Assembly: GCA_028819495.1 (NCBI GenBank) | Contig: JAPPLI010000083.1 | Location: forward strand, 1-34,822 | Direction: 5' to 3' | From: Gammaproteobacteria bacterium | GTDB taxonomy: Bacteria > Pseudomonadota > Gammaproteobacteria > Eutrophobiales > Eutrophobiaceae | Length of the DNA stretch: 34,822 bases | Shown here: piece after piece, positions 7,689 to 16,840 of the stretch | Layout of the letters: each line of letters opens with the position of its first letter | How positions within the stretch are numbered: position 1 is the first letter of the stretch | Made by a program: the position numbers and the translations under genes | Notes under the pieces: generated by a model | What the model was told of the DNA's origin: nothing | Databases searched by the model: none | The model's input: only the letters and a program-made list of their open reading frames with translations

Positions 7689-8299
7689 AGCGCCTGTTGC
7701 GGGTAGGGTTGACCGGGGGAATAGGCAGCGGCAAGACCACGGTCAGGAATTTCTTTAACGGACTGGGGGCGCCCACAATCGATGCGGACGAGATTTCCCA
7801 CAGGATAACAAAACCCGGCCAGGCGGCTTTCGACGAGGTGGTCGCCCTGTTCGGGGAAGAGAGTCTGGATGAAACGGGAAACCTGGACCGGAAGCGGCTG
7901 CGCGCGCTGATCTTTGATGAACCTGACCTGAAACAAAAGCTGGAAGCTATCATCCACCCCCGGGTGCGCGCGCAAATCCGGGAATTCGCGGACCGCGTGG
8001 ACTACCCGTACTGCATCATCTGCATACCCCTGCTGCTGGAGACCGGCGCACAGTCCACCGTGGACAGGGTGCTGGTAGTGGACGCGCCCGAGGAACTGCA
8101 GGTAGCGCGGGTCAGCCGGCGGGACAATGCGGATGAACGGCAAACAAGGAGTATAATCAGGTCACAGACCGGCCGCGCGGAAAGACTGCGCGCCGCGCAT
8201 GACATAATCGTAAACGATGGTAATATTAATGACTTGAAAACCCGGGTTAAAAACCTGCATGACAGATATATGAAAATCGGGTCGGAAGAAAAACGATAA
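7685..8299 (+). CDS. coaE: Dephospho-CoA kinase
   Basis: 204 residues, normal for the family. Walker A GLTGGIGSGKTT is at about 9-20, then DADEISH (substrate site, about 37), RVRAQIREF (CoA-domain helix), and PLLLETGAQSTVDRVLVVD with the lid motif RRDNADERQTRSIIRSQ. It phosphorylates dephospho-CoA at the 3'-ribose hydroxyl, the last step of coenzyme A synthesis. The ATGA overlap with pilD implies translational coupling; pilD-coaE-zapD is a familiar gammaproteobacterial order. Confidence 0.97.
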   Translation: MKRLLRVGLTGGIGSGKTTVRNFFNGLGAPTIDADEISHRITKPGQAAFDEVVALFGEESLDETGNLDRKRLRALIFDEPDLKQKLEAIIHPRVRAQIREFADRVDYPYCIICIPLLLETGAQSTVDRVLVVDAPEELQVARVSRRDNADERQTRSIIRSQTGRAERLRAAHDIIVNDGNINDLKTRVKNLHDRYMKIGSEEKR

Positions 8300-8323
8300 C
8301 CGCACATACCTGACGGCACAGCT

Positions 8324-9094
8324 ATGGAAAATCGCCTGGTCTACGAACACCCCCTGAACAAACGCATCAGGACCCTGTTGAGAATCGAGAACTTATTCGG
8401 CAGGTTACAGCATTATTCCAAGTCAACCGACGCCCAGGACATGCGCCTCAGCATCACCCTCTTTATCGACCTGAATGAATTGCTGAAGCTGTCCGATACC
8501 AGGACCGAACTGGCCCGGGAACTGGAACGCTGCCAGTCCGCGCTGCGCGCGCTGGAAGGCAAGCCCGGAGTGGATACCTACAAGCTCAAGCAGATCCTCA
8601 ACGATCTCAATGAGTGTGTTGAGACCATCAGGGATAACGACTGTCAGCCCGGGGCCGCGCTGGACCGGGATGAATTGATCACTTCGATCAAACAAAAGGA
8701 CTCCCTGGCCGGAGGCGCCTGCAATTTTGACCTGCCCGCCTATAATTTCTGGTTGAACAAATCCACCCTCGTCAGGCAGAAGAGCCTGCAGGGATGGCAG
8801 GAAGACCTGGCCATTATCCGGAAGAGCACGGAACTGGTGCTGTCGCTGACCAGGAGCAATGCCATTACGAAAAAAGAAACAGCCGAGGGGGGATTTTACC
8901 AGCAATCGATCGAGTCCGGCGCGCCGTACCAGTTGATCAGGATAATCACGTCGCGGGAATTAAAGTGTTTCCCTGAAATCAGCGGCGGGAAACATCGCAT
9001 CACCGTGCGCTTCATGGAACAGGCGGAGACGCAAAACCGGCCGGTGCAGACCGAAAAGGACGTGGAATTCGAACTGCATTTCTGCGTTTCTTAA
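8324..9094 (+). CDS. zapD: Cell division protein ZapD (YacF), FtsZ-bundling factor
   Basis: 256 residues, matching the usual size of about 250. The N-terminus has the family motif YEHPLNKRIRTLLRIENLF, followed by a mostly helical first half (LARELERCQSALRALEG, coiled-coil-like) and a beta-rich second half with the conserved NFDLPAYNFWLN. ZapD dimers bind the FtsZ C-terminal peptide and bundle Z-ring filaments at midcell. It starts 24 bases after coaE, so it probably shares the transcript. yacG, which often follows, is absent; a repeat lies there instead. Its partner ftsZ is in the same window. Confidence 0.95.
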   Translation: MENRLVYEHPLNKRIRTLLRIENLFGRLQHYSKSTDAQDMRLSITLFIDLNELLKLSDTRTELARELERCQSALRALEGKPGVDTYKLKQILNDLNECVETIRDNDCQPGAALDRDELITSIKQKDSLAGGACNFDLPAYNFWLNKSTLVRQKSLQGWQEDLAIIRKSTELVLSLTRSNAITKKETAEGGFYQQSIESGAPYQLIRIITSRELKCFPEISGGKHRITVRFMEQAETQNRPVQTEKDVEFELHFCVS

Positions 9095-9100
9095 AGTTAA

Positions 9101-9304
9101 TGTGTCGCCTCCGGCGACCCGTTGTCTTACTGGATTCCCGCCTTCGCGGGACAAATCGGCAGGACAGCCGATTTGCACGGCGATAGCCGCCCGGAGGGTT
9201 GCATCCAGGGAAGGATGCAATGAGTGACGAGTCGTCTCCCCCTCGTCATGCCGGACTTGTTCCGGCATCCAGTCAAATAACGTGTCGACTGAAGTGCGAC
9301 TCCT
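9101..9304. repeat. Composite palindromic repeat: two-armed repeat carrying hairpin module R1
   Basis: Two-armed repeat ends (GTCGCC-tcc-GGCGAC at 9103 and a degenerate GTCG...CGAC near 9283-9300) enclose other units. Within are AAATCGGC-aggaca-GCCGATTT (9153-9174) and TTGCATCC-agggaa-GGATGCAA (9199-9220), joined by a GC-rich linker, then a GCCGGA/TCCGGC hairpin (GCCGGACTTGTTCCGGC, about 9250-9266). The same two hairpins recur at 18185-18252 and 33754-33898 with changed stems. The right end supplies the stop and last codons of the convergent Nudix-ThiE gene (stop at 9273). Confidence 0.85.
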
Positions 9305-10268
9305 TTACCTGCGCCAGCCGCGCGGCTGCATCCGGCCTGTCCCACACGTCGCTGATCAACGCAATCCCCTGGGCGCCGTGCCGCCTGGCCGTGTCCAGGT
9401 CGGATAGTTTCATCCCGCCCAGGGCATAAACGGGTACCGCTACTCCGCCGGCCATGCCGGAAAACCTGTCCCATCCCAGGGGAGTGCCAGCCTTGCCGGA
9501 AGGTTTACGCACCGGGGACAGCACGCAAAAATCAACTTCCACCTTCACCGCATGGCTCAATTCTTCCTCGTCGTGGCAGGAAGCCGCAACCCGGAAAGCG
9601 GCGGGCAGCGGGCGTTCAGTCAACTGCAACAGGCGTTCGCTGTTGAGGTGGACGCCGGCAGCCCCGACTTCCAGCGCAAACTCCGGGGTGGAATTGACGA
9701 TTAATTCAGCCCCGTGGCGCCGGCAGACGCCAATCATCTCCATGACCGCAGGCTTGTGGTTATTTGCGGTTTTACTCCTGAACTGCACCAGTTTCACGCC
9801 GACCCCCAGGTATCCCTGCAACTCATTCATGAAAGCAGGGGGATAACTGTCCAGGTCCGGGGTGATGAGATAAATTCCCGGCAGTTTGCACGCGGTAATC
9901 ACCCCCCTGTTTGCCGCAGGGAAGTCCTGCGCCGACAGCGAAGCCGTATCGGCCCAGCGCATTTCCTGACCTTCCTTTCCCGTTACTTCCCCGGTCCAGC
10001 GGCATATCTTCCATATACTGAACCGCAACAACCTGTCGGGATAGTCGTAATTGAATGAGATCAGCGGCGAACAGTCGGTGACCTTTATATTAACCTCCTC
10101 GTACAGTTCCCGTTTCAGGGCATCAAGCGCGGCCTCGCCGTTCCTCACCTTGCCGCCGGGAAATTCCCACAGGCCGCCGAGATGTGAGCCTTGAGGGCGC
10201 CTGGCAATGAGCACTTTGTCTCCAGTGGGATTGTGGACCACACCCAGAACTATGTCGATTCTCTTCAT
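9273..10268 (-). CDS. Fusion of Nudix (MutT-type) hydrolase and thiamine-phosphate-synthase-like domain
   Basis: 331 residues. Residues 1 to about 130 are a MutT-like Nudix domain. Its Nudix box is GKVRNGEAALDALKRELYEE, followed by VNI where the consensus has Gly before the last aliphatic residue. It probably hydrolyses oxidised nucleotides such as 8-oxo-dGTP. Residues about 133-325 form a ThiE/TenI-like TIM barrel (GIYLITPDL, VKLVQFRSK, LIVNSTPEFA, GVHLNSERL, VDFCVLSPV, VYALGGM). This fusion is common near secA-argJ in Gammaproteobacteria; the second domain's activity is unproven. The last codons (SRHVI and stop) lie in a palindromic repeat, so the native C-terminus has been replaced or extended. 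Confidence 0.92.
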   Translation of the reverse strand: MKRIDIVLGVVHNPTGDKVLIARRPQGSHLGGLWEFPGGKVRNGEAALDALKRELYEEVNIKVTDCSPLISFNYDYPDRLLRFSIWKICRWTGEVTGKEGQEMRWADTASLSAQDFPAANRGVITACKLPGIYLITPDLDSYPPAFMNELQGYLGVGVKLVQFRSKTANNHKPAVMEMIGVCRRHGAELIVNSTPEFALEVGAAGVHLNSERLLQLTERPLPAAFRVAASCHDEEELSHAVKVEVDFCVLSPVRKPSGKAGTPLGWDRFSGMAGGVAVPVYALGGMKLSDLDTARRHGAQGIALISDVWDRPDAAARLAQVKESHFSRHVI

Positions 10269-10277
10269 CCGATTGCA

Positions 10278-10344
10278 GGGGTCAGAGTAAAATCACCCGG
10301 GTCCGTGCCGGCGCCTACGATAACGATGATTTTACTCTGACCCC
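10278..10344. repeat. Palindromic element A with 17-base perfect inverted ends (copy 1)
   Basis: GGGGTCAGAGTAAAATC (10278-10294) and its exact complement GATTTTACTCTGACCCC (10328-10344) flank 33 unrelated GC-rich bases. It fills most of the 94-base gap between the Nudix-ThiE start and the argJ stop. A second copy with the same ends and spacing but a different centre lies inside murG. Similar GGGTCAGAGTAAAAT motifs often border REP-associated Y1 transposases (from general knowledge); none is in this window. Confidence 0.85.
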
Positions 10345-10362
10345 AGGTATTGATAAAAAACC

Positions 10363-11544
10363 TCAGGTTCGATACTCGGCGTTGATCGTGACGTAGTCAT
10401 GGGACAGGTCGCAGGTCCAGTAGCAGGCGCTTGCGTTGCCCTTGTTCAGGTCGATGCGTATCCCGATTTCATCCTTCTGCATGGCGGCCGTCCCTTTTTC
10501 CTCGGTATAGTCCCCGGCCCTGGTGCCGTTGCGCACCACGCATACGTCGTCCAGGTACAGGGAGACCCGGTTGATATCCAGTTCGCCGGTCCCACTACGG
10601 CCGACCGCGGCCAGTATCCTGCCCCAGTTGGGGTCGCTTGCAAACAACGCTGTCTTGACCAGGGGCGACGTCGATACGGCCTCCGCTATGGCAGCGCATT
10701 CCGCCTCGCTTCCGGCATTTTCAACCCGGATGGTAACGAATTTCGTCGCGCCCTCGGCGTCCCTGACGATCTCCCGGGCCAGTTCGATGCATACTTCTGT
10801 CACTATCGCTTCAAGCTGCTCGTAGGCGGCTGCGCGTTTGCCGGTGGCGATCAGGACGCAGGCATCGTTGGTGGAGGTATCGCCGTCAACGCAAATTCTG
10901 TTGAATGATTGATCCGCGGCCGTCTTCAACATGCGGTCCAGGGCGCCCTGGCTGACTGCGGCGTCGGTGGCGACAAACGCCAGCATGGTCGCCATATCCG
11001 GTTTTATCATGCCGGCGCCTTTTGCGATGCCGGTCACCGTAACCGTTTCTTCCCCAACGGCAAACTGCACGGAACAGCCTTTCGGACGGGTATCGGTGGT
11101 CATGACGGCACGGGCGCAATCCGGCCAGGCGTCATCGGCCAGATTGCCTACCAGTCCCGGCAGCGCACGGCAGATGTTATCGACCGGCAGGTATTCCCCA
11201 ATGACCCCGGTGGAAAACGGCAGTACCGCTTCCGGCGCGCACCCGGCCCGGTCGGCCAGGGCCGCGCATACCTGCATCGCATCGTCTACGCCCCGGGCGC
11301 CGGTGCCCGCATTGGCGTTGCCGGCGTTTACCAGGAAGTACCTGGCGGGGCCGCGCTTCAGGTGGTCCCTGGCCACGGTCACAGGCGCCGCGCAAAACCG
11401 GTTGCGGGTGAATACCGCGCTGGTCCCGGCGCCGTCGCAGATCTCGAACAGGGCCAGGTCGTCCCTGGGTTTGCCGTAGATGCCGGCGGAACCGGCGGCA
11501 AGCCGGATGCCGTCTACGGGCAGAAGCTCAAGCAAGTTTCCCAT
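10363..11544 (-). CDS. argJ: Bifunctional ornithine acetyltransferase / N-acetylglutamate synthase ArgJ
   Basis: 393 residues from the ATG at 11544. That start fits the family beginning [14 protein letters not shown]; the longer open frame upstream is only the secA shadow. The autocleavage site is [17 protein letters not shown], with nucleophile Thr186 following Ala. The oxyanion-hole region [10 protein letters not shown] and the conserved ending TINAEYRT are present. The precursor cuts itself into alpha and beta chains that transfer acetyl from N-acetylornithine to glutamate in the arginine cycle. The start lies 17 bases inside the end of secA, so the two are probably co-transcribed and coupled. 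Confidence 0.97.
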   Translation of the reverse strand: MGNLLELLPVDGIRLAAGSAGIYGKPRDDLALFEICDGAGTSAVFTRNRFCAAPVTVARDHLKRGPARYFLVNAGNANAGTGARGVDDAMQVCAALADRAGCAPEAVLPFSTGVIGEYLPVDNICRALPGLVGNLADDAWPDCARAVMTTDTRPKGCSVQFAVGEETVTVTGIAKGAGMIKPDMATMLAFVATDAAVSQGALDRMLKTAADQSFNRICVDGDTSTNDACVLIATGKRAAAYEQLEAIVTEVCIELAREIVRDAEGATKFVTIRVENAGSEAECAAIAEAVSTSPLVKTALFASDPNWGRILAAVGRSGTGELDINRVSLYLDDVCVVRNGTRAGDYTEEKGTAAMQKDEIGIRIDLNKGNASACYWTCDLSHDYVTINAEYRT

Positions 11545-14221
11545 GGCAGAACTTGAATTTCTTCCCGGAACCGCAGGGGCAGGGTTCGTTGCGGCCGATT
11601 TTTCTCTGGTTGCGGATAAACGGTTTCTGCTGCGGGGGCGGCTCAGGCTGGTTGCCCATGGCGTTGGGGGCATCGGGGTGGTTGAACTGCATCTCCGCCG
11701 GTTGGGGCCGCGCCGGCAGTAGTTGCGCGCCCTGTTCTTCCCTGACGTGTATTTTCGACAGCAGGGACACGACATCATACTTGATGTTTTCCAGCATCAC
11801 GCCGAACATGTCGAATGCTTCCCTCTTGTATTCCTGCTTGGGGTTCTTGGCCGCATAGCCGCGCAACCCGATGCCCTGCCTCAGGTGGTCCATGGCCACC
11901 AGGTGTTCCTTCCAGTGCCGGTCCAGCGTATCCAGCATCAGTCCTTTTTCCACCCGGCGCACCAGTTCCTCCGGCAGGTCCGAGTGCCTGTGGTCCACGT
12001 CTGCCGTGACGTTCTCAATCACCCTGGCAAGCAGCGCTTCTTCGCCCATGGAAGCGTCCTCGTCCAGCCACTGCTGTACCGGCAGGTGCGCGTTCAGTTC
12101 ATTGGCCAGCGCTTCCGACAATGCCCCGGTATCCCACATTTCATCCATGCTGCCGGGGGGGATATGTTTCGCGACAATGCCTTTCACCACGTCCTCCCGC
12201 ATCGTCGTGATGTCGTCGGAGACGTCGTCGCCGCCCAGCAGGTCGTTGCGCCATTCATAAATCACCTTGCGCTGGTCGTTGGCTACGTCGTCGTATTCCA
12301 GCAGGTGTTTACGGATATCGAAGTTATGGGCCTCCACTTTCCTCTGCGCGTTTTCTATCGCCTTGGTCACCAGGTTGGATTCGATGGCTTCGCCCTCTTC
12401 CATTCCCAACCTCTGCATGATGGAAGACACCCGCTCGGATGCGAAGATGCGCATCAGGTCGTCCTCGAGGGAGATATAGAACCGGCTCGAACCCGGGTCG
12501 CCCTGGCGCCCGGACCGGCCCCGCAACTGGTTGTCGATGCGCCGGGACTCATGGCGCTCGGTGCCGACGATGCGCAGCCCGCCCTGTTCAATCACGCTTT
12601 CGTGGCGTTCCTGCCAGGCCGCGCGCGTCTTATTCAGCGTCACGTCGGCGGCGCCGCCCAGCGACTTGAGCTCCGCATCCAGGTTGCCGCCCAGCACGAT
12701 GTCGGTGCCGCGTCCGGCCATGTTGGTCGCTATCGTCACCGTGCCCGGCCGCCCGGCCTGGGCGATGATCTCCGCCTCCCTCTCGTGGTACTTGGCGTTC
12801 AGCACCTGGTGTTTGATCTTCTGCTTCTTCAACTGGCCGGACAGGTACTCCGACACCTCGATGGAAACGGTGCCGACCAGCACGGGCTGGCCGTTCTCCT
12901 GGCAGGACTTGATGTCGTCGATGATTGCCGTGAATTTCTCCCGCGCGGTCAGGTAGATCATGTCCGCCTGGTCGTCCCGGATCATCGGCAGGTGAGTCGG
13001 GACCACCACCACTTCCAGGCCGTATATCTGCTGGAATTCATAAGCTTCGGTATCCGCGGTGCCGGTCATGCCGGCAAGCTTTTCATACAGGCGGAAGTAG
13101 TTCTGGTAGGTGATGGTCGCCAAGGTCTGGTTTTCGTTCTGGATGGGCACGTTTTCCTTGGCCTCGATGGCCTGGTGCAGGCCGTCCGACCAGCGCCGGC
13201 CCGGCATGGTCCTGCCGGTAAACTCATCGACGATGACCACCTGGTTGTCCTGGACGATATAATCGACGTCGTTATGGAACAGGGAGTGCGCCCGCAGCGC
13301 CGCGTTCAGGTGATGCAGGATGGGGATGTTCACCGGGTCGTACAGGCTCATGCCCGGCTGCATGATCTTGTGGTCCAGCAACAGCTTTTCCACCCGCTCG
13401 TGGCCTGTTTCCGTCAGGTAGGCCTGTTTGCTCTTTTCGTCGAGCACGTAATCGCCGCCGTCTTCCTCCTCTTTCTGCAGCTTCAAGCGGGGCACAATCC
13501 GGTTCATGCCGAGGTACAGGTCGGACCTGTCGTCCACCATGCCGGAGATGATAAGCGGCGTGCGCGCCTCGTCGATCAGTATCGAATCCACTTCGTCAAC
13601 GATGGCATATTTCAGGCTGCGTTGCGTCTGGTCGTCCCCGTGGAACTTCATGTTGTCGCGCAGGTAGTCGAAACCGAATTCGTTGTTGGTCCCATAGGTG
13701 ATGTCGGCCCCGTAGGCCTGTCTGCGCTCTTCGTTGTTCAGCCCGGAAACGATCACGCCGGTGGTCATGCCCAGGAAAGAATAAATCGCCCCCATCCACT
13801 CGGCGTCGCGCTTTGCCAGGTAGTCGTTCACGGTAATGATGTGCACACCCGTGCCTGTCAGGGCATTCAGGTACGCCGGCAGCGTCGCCACCAGGGTCTT
13901 GCCTTCGCCGGTGCGCATTTCAGCTATATTCCCCTGGTGCAATACGATGCCACCGAGCAGTTGCACGTCGAAATGGCGCATGTTCAGGGTCCTTTTGCCG
14001 GCCTCGCGCACAAGGGCGAACGCCTCCGGTATGAGTTTTTCGAGCGGTTCGCCGGCTTTCGCCCGGGATCTCAGTTCTACGGTCTTGTGCGGGAACTCGG
14101 CGTCCGCGAGCGCGGCAACGCCCTCCTCGAGCGCATTGATCCGTTCAACCGTCTTTTGCATGCGCTTCAGCACACGCGCATTCCGGCTGCCGAACAGTTT
14201 TGTGAAAACGGCTTTGATCAC
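11528..14221 (-). CDS. secA: Protein translocase motor ATPase SecA
   Basis: 897 residues from a GTG at 14221, preceded by TGGAA at a suitable distance. This start gives the family N-terminus [20 protein letters not shown]; the open frame continuing upstream ([12 protein letters not shown]) is translated repeat. Walker A is [17 protein letters not shown] (about 100-115), DEAD-like [16 protein letters not shown] lies at about 210, and [15 protein letters not shown] and [12 protein letters not shown] are in the second motor domain. The C-terminus carries the zinc and SecB-binding tail [14 protein letters not shown]. SecA drives preproteins through SecYEG with ATP. No SecM-type arrest gene precedes it; instead there are a repeat and the M23 peptidase gene. 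Confidence 0.97.
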   Translation of the reverse strand: MIKAVFTKLFGSRNARVLKRMQKTVERINALEEGVAALADAEFPHKTVELRSRAKAGEPLEKLIPEAFALVREAGKRTLNMRHFDVQLLGGIVLHQGNIAEMRTGEGKTLVATLPAYLNALTGTGVHIITVNDYLAKRDAEWMGAIYSFLGMTTGVIVSGLNNEERRQAYGADITYGTNNEFGFDYLRDNMKFHGDDQTQRSLKYAIVDEVDSILIDEARTPLIISGMVDDRSDLYLGMNRIVPRLKLQKEEEDGGDYVLDEKSKQAYLTETGHERVEKLLLDHKIMQPGMSLYDPVNIPILHHLNAALRAHSLFHNDVDYIVQDNQVVIVDEFTGRTMPGRRWSDGLHQAIEAKENVPIQNENQTLATITYQNYFRLYEKLAGMTGTADTEAYEFQQIYGLEVVVVPTHLPMIRDDQADMIYLTAREKFTAIIDDIKSCQENGQPVLVGTVSIEVSEYLSGQLKKQKIKHQVLNAKYHEREAEIIAQAGRPGTVTIATNMAGRGTDIVLGGNLDAELKSLGGAADVTLNKTRAAWQERHESVIEQGGLRIVGTERHESRRIDNQLRGRSGRQGDPGSSRFYISLEDDLMRIFASERVSSIMQRLGMEEGEAIESNLVTKAIENAQRKVEAHNFDIRKHLLEYDDVANDQRKVIYEWRNDLLGGDDVSDDITTMREDVVKGIVAKHIPPGSMDEMWDTGALSEALANELNAHLPVQQWLDEDASMGEEALLARVIENVTADVDHRHSDLPEELVRRVEKGLMLDTLDRHWKEHLVAMDHLRQGIGLRGYAAKNPKQEYKREAFDMFGVMLENIKYDVVSLLSKIHVREEQGAQLLPARPQPAEMQFNHPDAPNAMGNQPEPPPQQKPFIRNQRKIGRNEPCPCGSGKKFKFCHGKLA

Positions 14222-14261
14222 GTGGAAAGTTCCATCAATCGACTCGTCATTCGCGGCCTCA

Positions 14262-14362
14262 TCCTCGTCCCGCGAAGGCGGGAATCCAGTCAAATACTGT
14301 GTCGCCCGGAGGGCGACCCTCTATATTACTGGATGCCGGAACAAGTCCGGCATGACGAGGAC
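14262..14362. repeat. Two-armed dispersed palindromic repeat (copy 3)
   Basis: CCCGC-gaag-GCGGG, then AATCCAGTCAAATACTG, the GTCGCCC-gga-GGGCGAC hairpin, and an inverted second arm with a GCCGGA/TCCGGC hairpin ending CATGACGAGG. CTCGTC at the left and GACGAG at the right show the two arms are inverted. It lies in the 196-base gap between the M23 peptidase and secA. Bases 14363-14417 hold nothing recognisable. Confidence 0.8.
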
Positions 14363-14417
14363 GTGGCATCGTCATTTCGCGCCTGATTAAAACAGAACGA
14401 CGGAAAAAAATAAAGAT

Positions 14418-15302
14418 TCAGTTGGAAGAAATATGGCTGCGGGGATTGATATGCCGGCCGTTCCTGACCACCTCGAAGTGCACGTGGGCGCCGGTGCTGC
14501 GCCCGGTGCTGCCCATGAACGCAATCGTCTGCCCTTTCTCGACCCTTTGCCCGACGTTGACGAGGTTTTCCTTGTTATGACCGTAGCGGGTGACGTAACC
14601 ATTGCCGTGACTGATTTCCACCATGTTGCCGTAGCCCTGGTTCGGGCCCGACCAGGTTACGATGCCCGAAGCGATTGAAGTGACCGCCATGCCGGTCCTG
14701 CCGGCCACGTCCACTCCCCGGTGGAACTCTTCATTACCGGATATCGGGTTGGTGCGGTAGCCGAACAGTGAAGAAAACCACCCGCCTTCTGCGGGGTTAC
14801 CCTGCGGCAGGGTTGATTCACGCAGGCTTCTTCCCATCAGCATGGTTTCCATGGCCGACAATTTATCCTGCCGGTCCTCCAGCGCCTGTTCCAGGCGGTT
14901 GAGTGAAATCAGGAACTCGTAATCGGACAATTCCCGGGAACCGTCATCGGACAGGTTATGGGGGCCGCCGAGGCCCGGCGGGTGTTCGATGCCGAATTCG
15001 ATATCATCCACCTGCGCCATCTCCGCGAGCCTGGAACCCAGGGCATCGAGCCGCATGACATGGCTCTGCAACAGGCTCACCCTGCCCACCATTCCACTCA
15101 GCGCCGTCTCGGTTTCCGTCTTCATGTCCTCCAGGGTCTGCAGCTCGCCCTGAACGGCGCGTTTATCAAGGTAAATAGAGGCAATATCGGAAAGGTAGAC
15201 GGACAGGGCGGCAAACGCCGACAGGGCAACGGCGCTGACCCAGGGGTTAACAGTCAACTTCAGGGCTTTCTTTCTGTGGTTCAGAAAGATTATCATCTTC
15301 AT
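14418..15302 (-). CDS. M23-family (LytM/NlpD-type) murein endopeptidase, membrane-anchored
   Basis: 294 residues. A short basic N-terminus (NHRKKALKL) precedes one membrane segment (about 19-37), then a coiled-coil region (about 45-175, with LQTLEDMKTETETALSGM and LNRLEQALEDRQDKLSAME). The LytM domain follows: EFHRGVDVAG supplies zinc ligands His and Asp, and STGAHVHFEV supplies the catalytic and ligand HxH. All metal residues are present, so it should be an active periplasmic peptidoglycan cross-link hydrolase rather than a degenerate activator. An M23 gene between secA and lpxC is usual in Gammaproteobacteria. It starts 29 bases from dciA, which runs the other way. No strong Shine-Dalgarno is visible. 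Confidence 0.93.
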   Translation of the reverse strand: MKMIIFLNHRKKALKLTVNPWVSAVALSAFAALSVYLSDIASIYLDKRAVQGELQTLEDMKTETETALSGMVGRVSLLQSHVMRLDALGSRLAEMAQVDDIEFGIEHPPGLGGPHNLSDDGSRELSDYEFLISLNRLEQALEDRQDKLSAMETMLMGRSLRESTLPQGNPAEGGWFSSLFGYRTNPISGNEEFHRGVDVAGRTGMAVTSIASGIVTWSGPNQGYGNMVEISHGNGYVTRYGHNKENLVNVGQRVEKGQTIAFMGSTGRSTGAHVHFEVVRNGRHINPRSHISSN

Positions 15303-15331
15303 ATGTTACGACCCGATAGCAAATTCAGCCA

Positions 15332-15784
15332 ATGATAATCCGTACCTCCCGTCAATTGAATTCTATATCTGAACTCCTTGAGTCCTCAGATAAGTTGTCA
15401 CGGCTATGTAATCATATCGAACAACTGGGCAAATTACAAATAAAGCTGCATGATTATCTCGAAGCGCCCCTGAATGAACACGTGATTATCGCCGACTACC
15501 GGCAGAAAACCCTGGTGTTCCACGCCGACAGCGCTGCCTGGACCACAAAATTGCGCTACCGCACGCCGGAAATCCTGAAACTTTTCAAGGACGACCTGCC
15601 GGGTCTCCGGACAATCCGCATCAAGAACCCGCCTGTTGAAACGCGTGCGCAGACGACTCGGCGGGCAGCCGGCGCTTCATCGGATACCGTGGACAGCATC
15701 CGCCAGGTAGCCGACAGGATTACGGACCCGCCGCTGCGCTCCGCCCTGCTGAGAATCGCGGACAGGTTGCGGCCAGGTCAATAA
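15332..15784 (+). CDS. dciA: DciA-like protein (DUF721), replicative helicase loader/operator
   Basis: 150 residues. The N-terminal 95 residues match the DUF721 pattern: LNSISELLESSDKLSRLCNH, then IADYRQKTLVFHADSAAWTT, LRYRTPEILKLFKDD and RTIRIKNPP. The last 50 residues are Arg- and Ala-rich and end in a helix (RSALLRIADRLR). DciA helps load the DnaB helicase in bacteria lacking DnaC. Its place between lpxC and the M23/secA genes, on the opposite strand, fits gammaproteobacterial relatives. No Shine-Dalgarno is clear. It converges on lpxC, and the gap between them is entirely a palindromic repeat. Confidence 0.82.
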   Translation: MIIRTSRQLNSISELLESSDKLSRLCNHIEQLGKLQIKLHDYLEAPLNEHVIIADYRQKTLVFHADSAAWTTKLRYRTPEILKLFKDDLPGLRTIRIKNPPVETRAQTTRRAAGASSDTVDSIRQVADRITDPPLRSALLRIADRLRPGQ

Positions 15785-15785
15785 G

Positions 15786-15906
15786 GTGTCGCCTCCGGCG
15801 ACTTGTCGTTTCACTGGACTCCCGCCTGCGCGGGAGTGACGGTAAAAAAGACTCGTCATTCCCGCGCAGGCGGGAATCCAGTCAAATACCGGTCCCGGAG
15901 GGACAC
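15786..15906. repeat. Two-armed dispersed palindromic repeat (copy 4)
   Basis: GTGTCGCC-tcc-GGCGAC, then ACTCCCGC-ctgc-GCGGGAGT, spacer, ATTCCCGC-gcag-GCGGGAAT, TCCAGTCAAATACC, and a degenerate GTCCC-gga-GGGAC end. The central stem varies between ACTCCC/GGGAGT and ATTCCC/GGGAAT, a compensatory change. It spans the gap between the facing dciA and lpxC stop codons, where it could act as a two-way terminator, although no T run follows. Confidence 0.85.
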
Positions 15907-15907
15907 C

Positions 15908-16825
15908 TTATATTCTTTCGACGGCCAGGGGGCGGATATAGGAAACGGATGCCGCGACGTCTTCAGTGAAGTTGACGATCTCCCAGGCGTCGCGGGTGTG
16001 GGTCAGTTTGCGCAGCAGACGGTTGTTGAGTTCATGACCGGACTTGTAACCCTGGTAGGAACCGATCAGGTTGTGGCCGAGCAGGTACAGGTCGCCGATG
16101 GCATCGAGGATCTTGTGCCGGACGCACTCGTCCTGGTAGCGCAGACCCTCCTCGTTCACTACCTGTTCGCTGTCGACGACTATGGCATTGTCCAGGCTCC
16201 CGCCCAGGATCAGGTTCTTCTTGCGCAGGAAATCGAAGTCCTTCATGAAGCCGAAGGTTCTGGCCCGGCACACCTCCTTGATGAACGACGTGGTGGAAAA
16301 ATCAATCTCCGCACGGCAGTGCCTGTCCTGGAACACCGGGTGGTCGAACTGTATGGTAAAACCCACCTTGAACCCGTCATAAGGCTCGAGCGTCGCCCAT
16401 TTGTCTCCGTCCTCCACGCGCAATTCCCGTTTTATCCTGAGAAAACACTTCTCTTCATCCTGTTCCCGCACTCCCGCGGACTGGATCATGAACACGAACG
16501 GACCGGCGCTGCCGTCCATGATCGGCACCTCCTCTGCGCTCACGTCAACATAGGCATTGTCGATATTGAATCCGGCCAGCGCGGAGAGCAGGTGCTCCAC
16601 CGTGGAAACACTGGCGCCGTTGCTGACCAGCGTCGTGGACAACCGGGTGCTGCCCACGTTGGCCATCTGCGCAGGGATCTCCGCTGGGGGGTCATGGTCG
16701 ACACGGCGGAAGATGATACCCGTGTTGGCCGATGCCGGGCGTATGGTGATATCGGCTTTCTTGCCGGTGTGCAGCCCTACCCCCTGCGCCCGGATCGCGT
16801 TTTTCAGTGTGCGCTGTCTAATCAC
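15908..16825 (-). CDS. lpxC: UDP-3-O-acyl-N-acetylglucosamine deacetylase LpxC
   Basis: 305 residues, normal length, from a GTG start that yields the family N-terminus [10 protein letters not shown]. Zinc ligands are His78 in [10 protein letters not shown] and the His and Asp of [17 protein letters not shown] (about 237 and 241). The catalytic His lies in [12 protein letters not shown] (about 264). It performs the committed step of lipid A synthesis in the cytoplasm. It is the last gene of the dcw run, 166 bases after ftsZ, and the gap holds five consecutive hairpins. No obvious Shine-Dalgarno precedes the GTG, so its translation may be tuned. Confidence 0.98.
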   Translation of the reverse strand: MIRQRTLKNAIRAQGVGLHTGKKADITIRPASANTGIIFRRVDHDPPAEIPAQMANVGSTRLSTTLVSNGASVSTVEHLLSALAGFNIDNAYVDVSAEEVPIMDGSAGPFVFMIQSAGVREQDEEKCFLRIKRELRVEDGDKWATLEPYDGFKVGFTIQFDHPVFQDRHCRAEIDFSTTSFIKEVCRARTFGFMKDFDFLRKKNLILGGSLDNAIVVDSEQVVNEEGLRYQDECVRHKILDAIGDLYLLGHNLIGSYQGYKSGHELNNRLLRKLTHTRDAWEIVNFTEDVAASVSYIRPLAVERI

Positions 16826-16840
16826 GTATCAGTTAAAGAA

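Noticed and set aside
9273-10268. Nudix-ThiE fusion as a novel protein
   Set aside because: This two-domain protein is a common gammaproteobacterial arrangement near argJ and secA; only its repeat-derived C-terminus is unusual.
11545-11778. N-terminal extension of ArgJ by 78 residues
   Set aside because: The extra residues are Arg/Pro/Ser-rich translation of the secA 3' end; the ATG at 11544 starts the conserved ArgJ sequence.
14222-14293. SecA start at the ATG 24 codons upstream
   Set aside because: The added residues are translated palindromic repeat and have no counterpart in SecA; the GTG at 14221 fits the family and has a Shine-Dalgarno.
15332-15784. dciA on the opposite strand as evidence of an inversion
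   Set aside because: A divergent DUF721 gene between lpxC and the M23/secA genes is, to my knowledge, a normal arrangement in Gammaproteobacteria.
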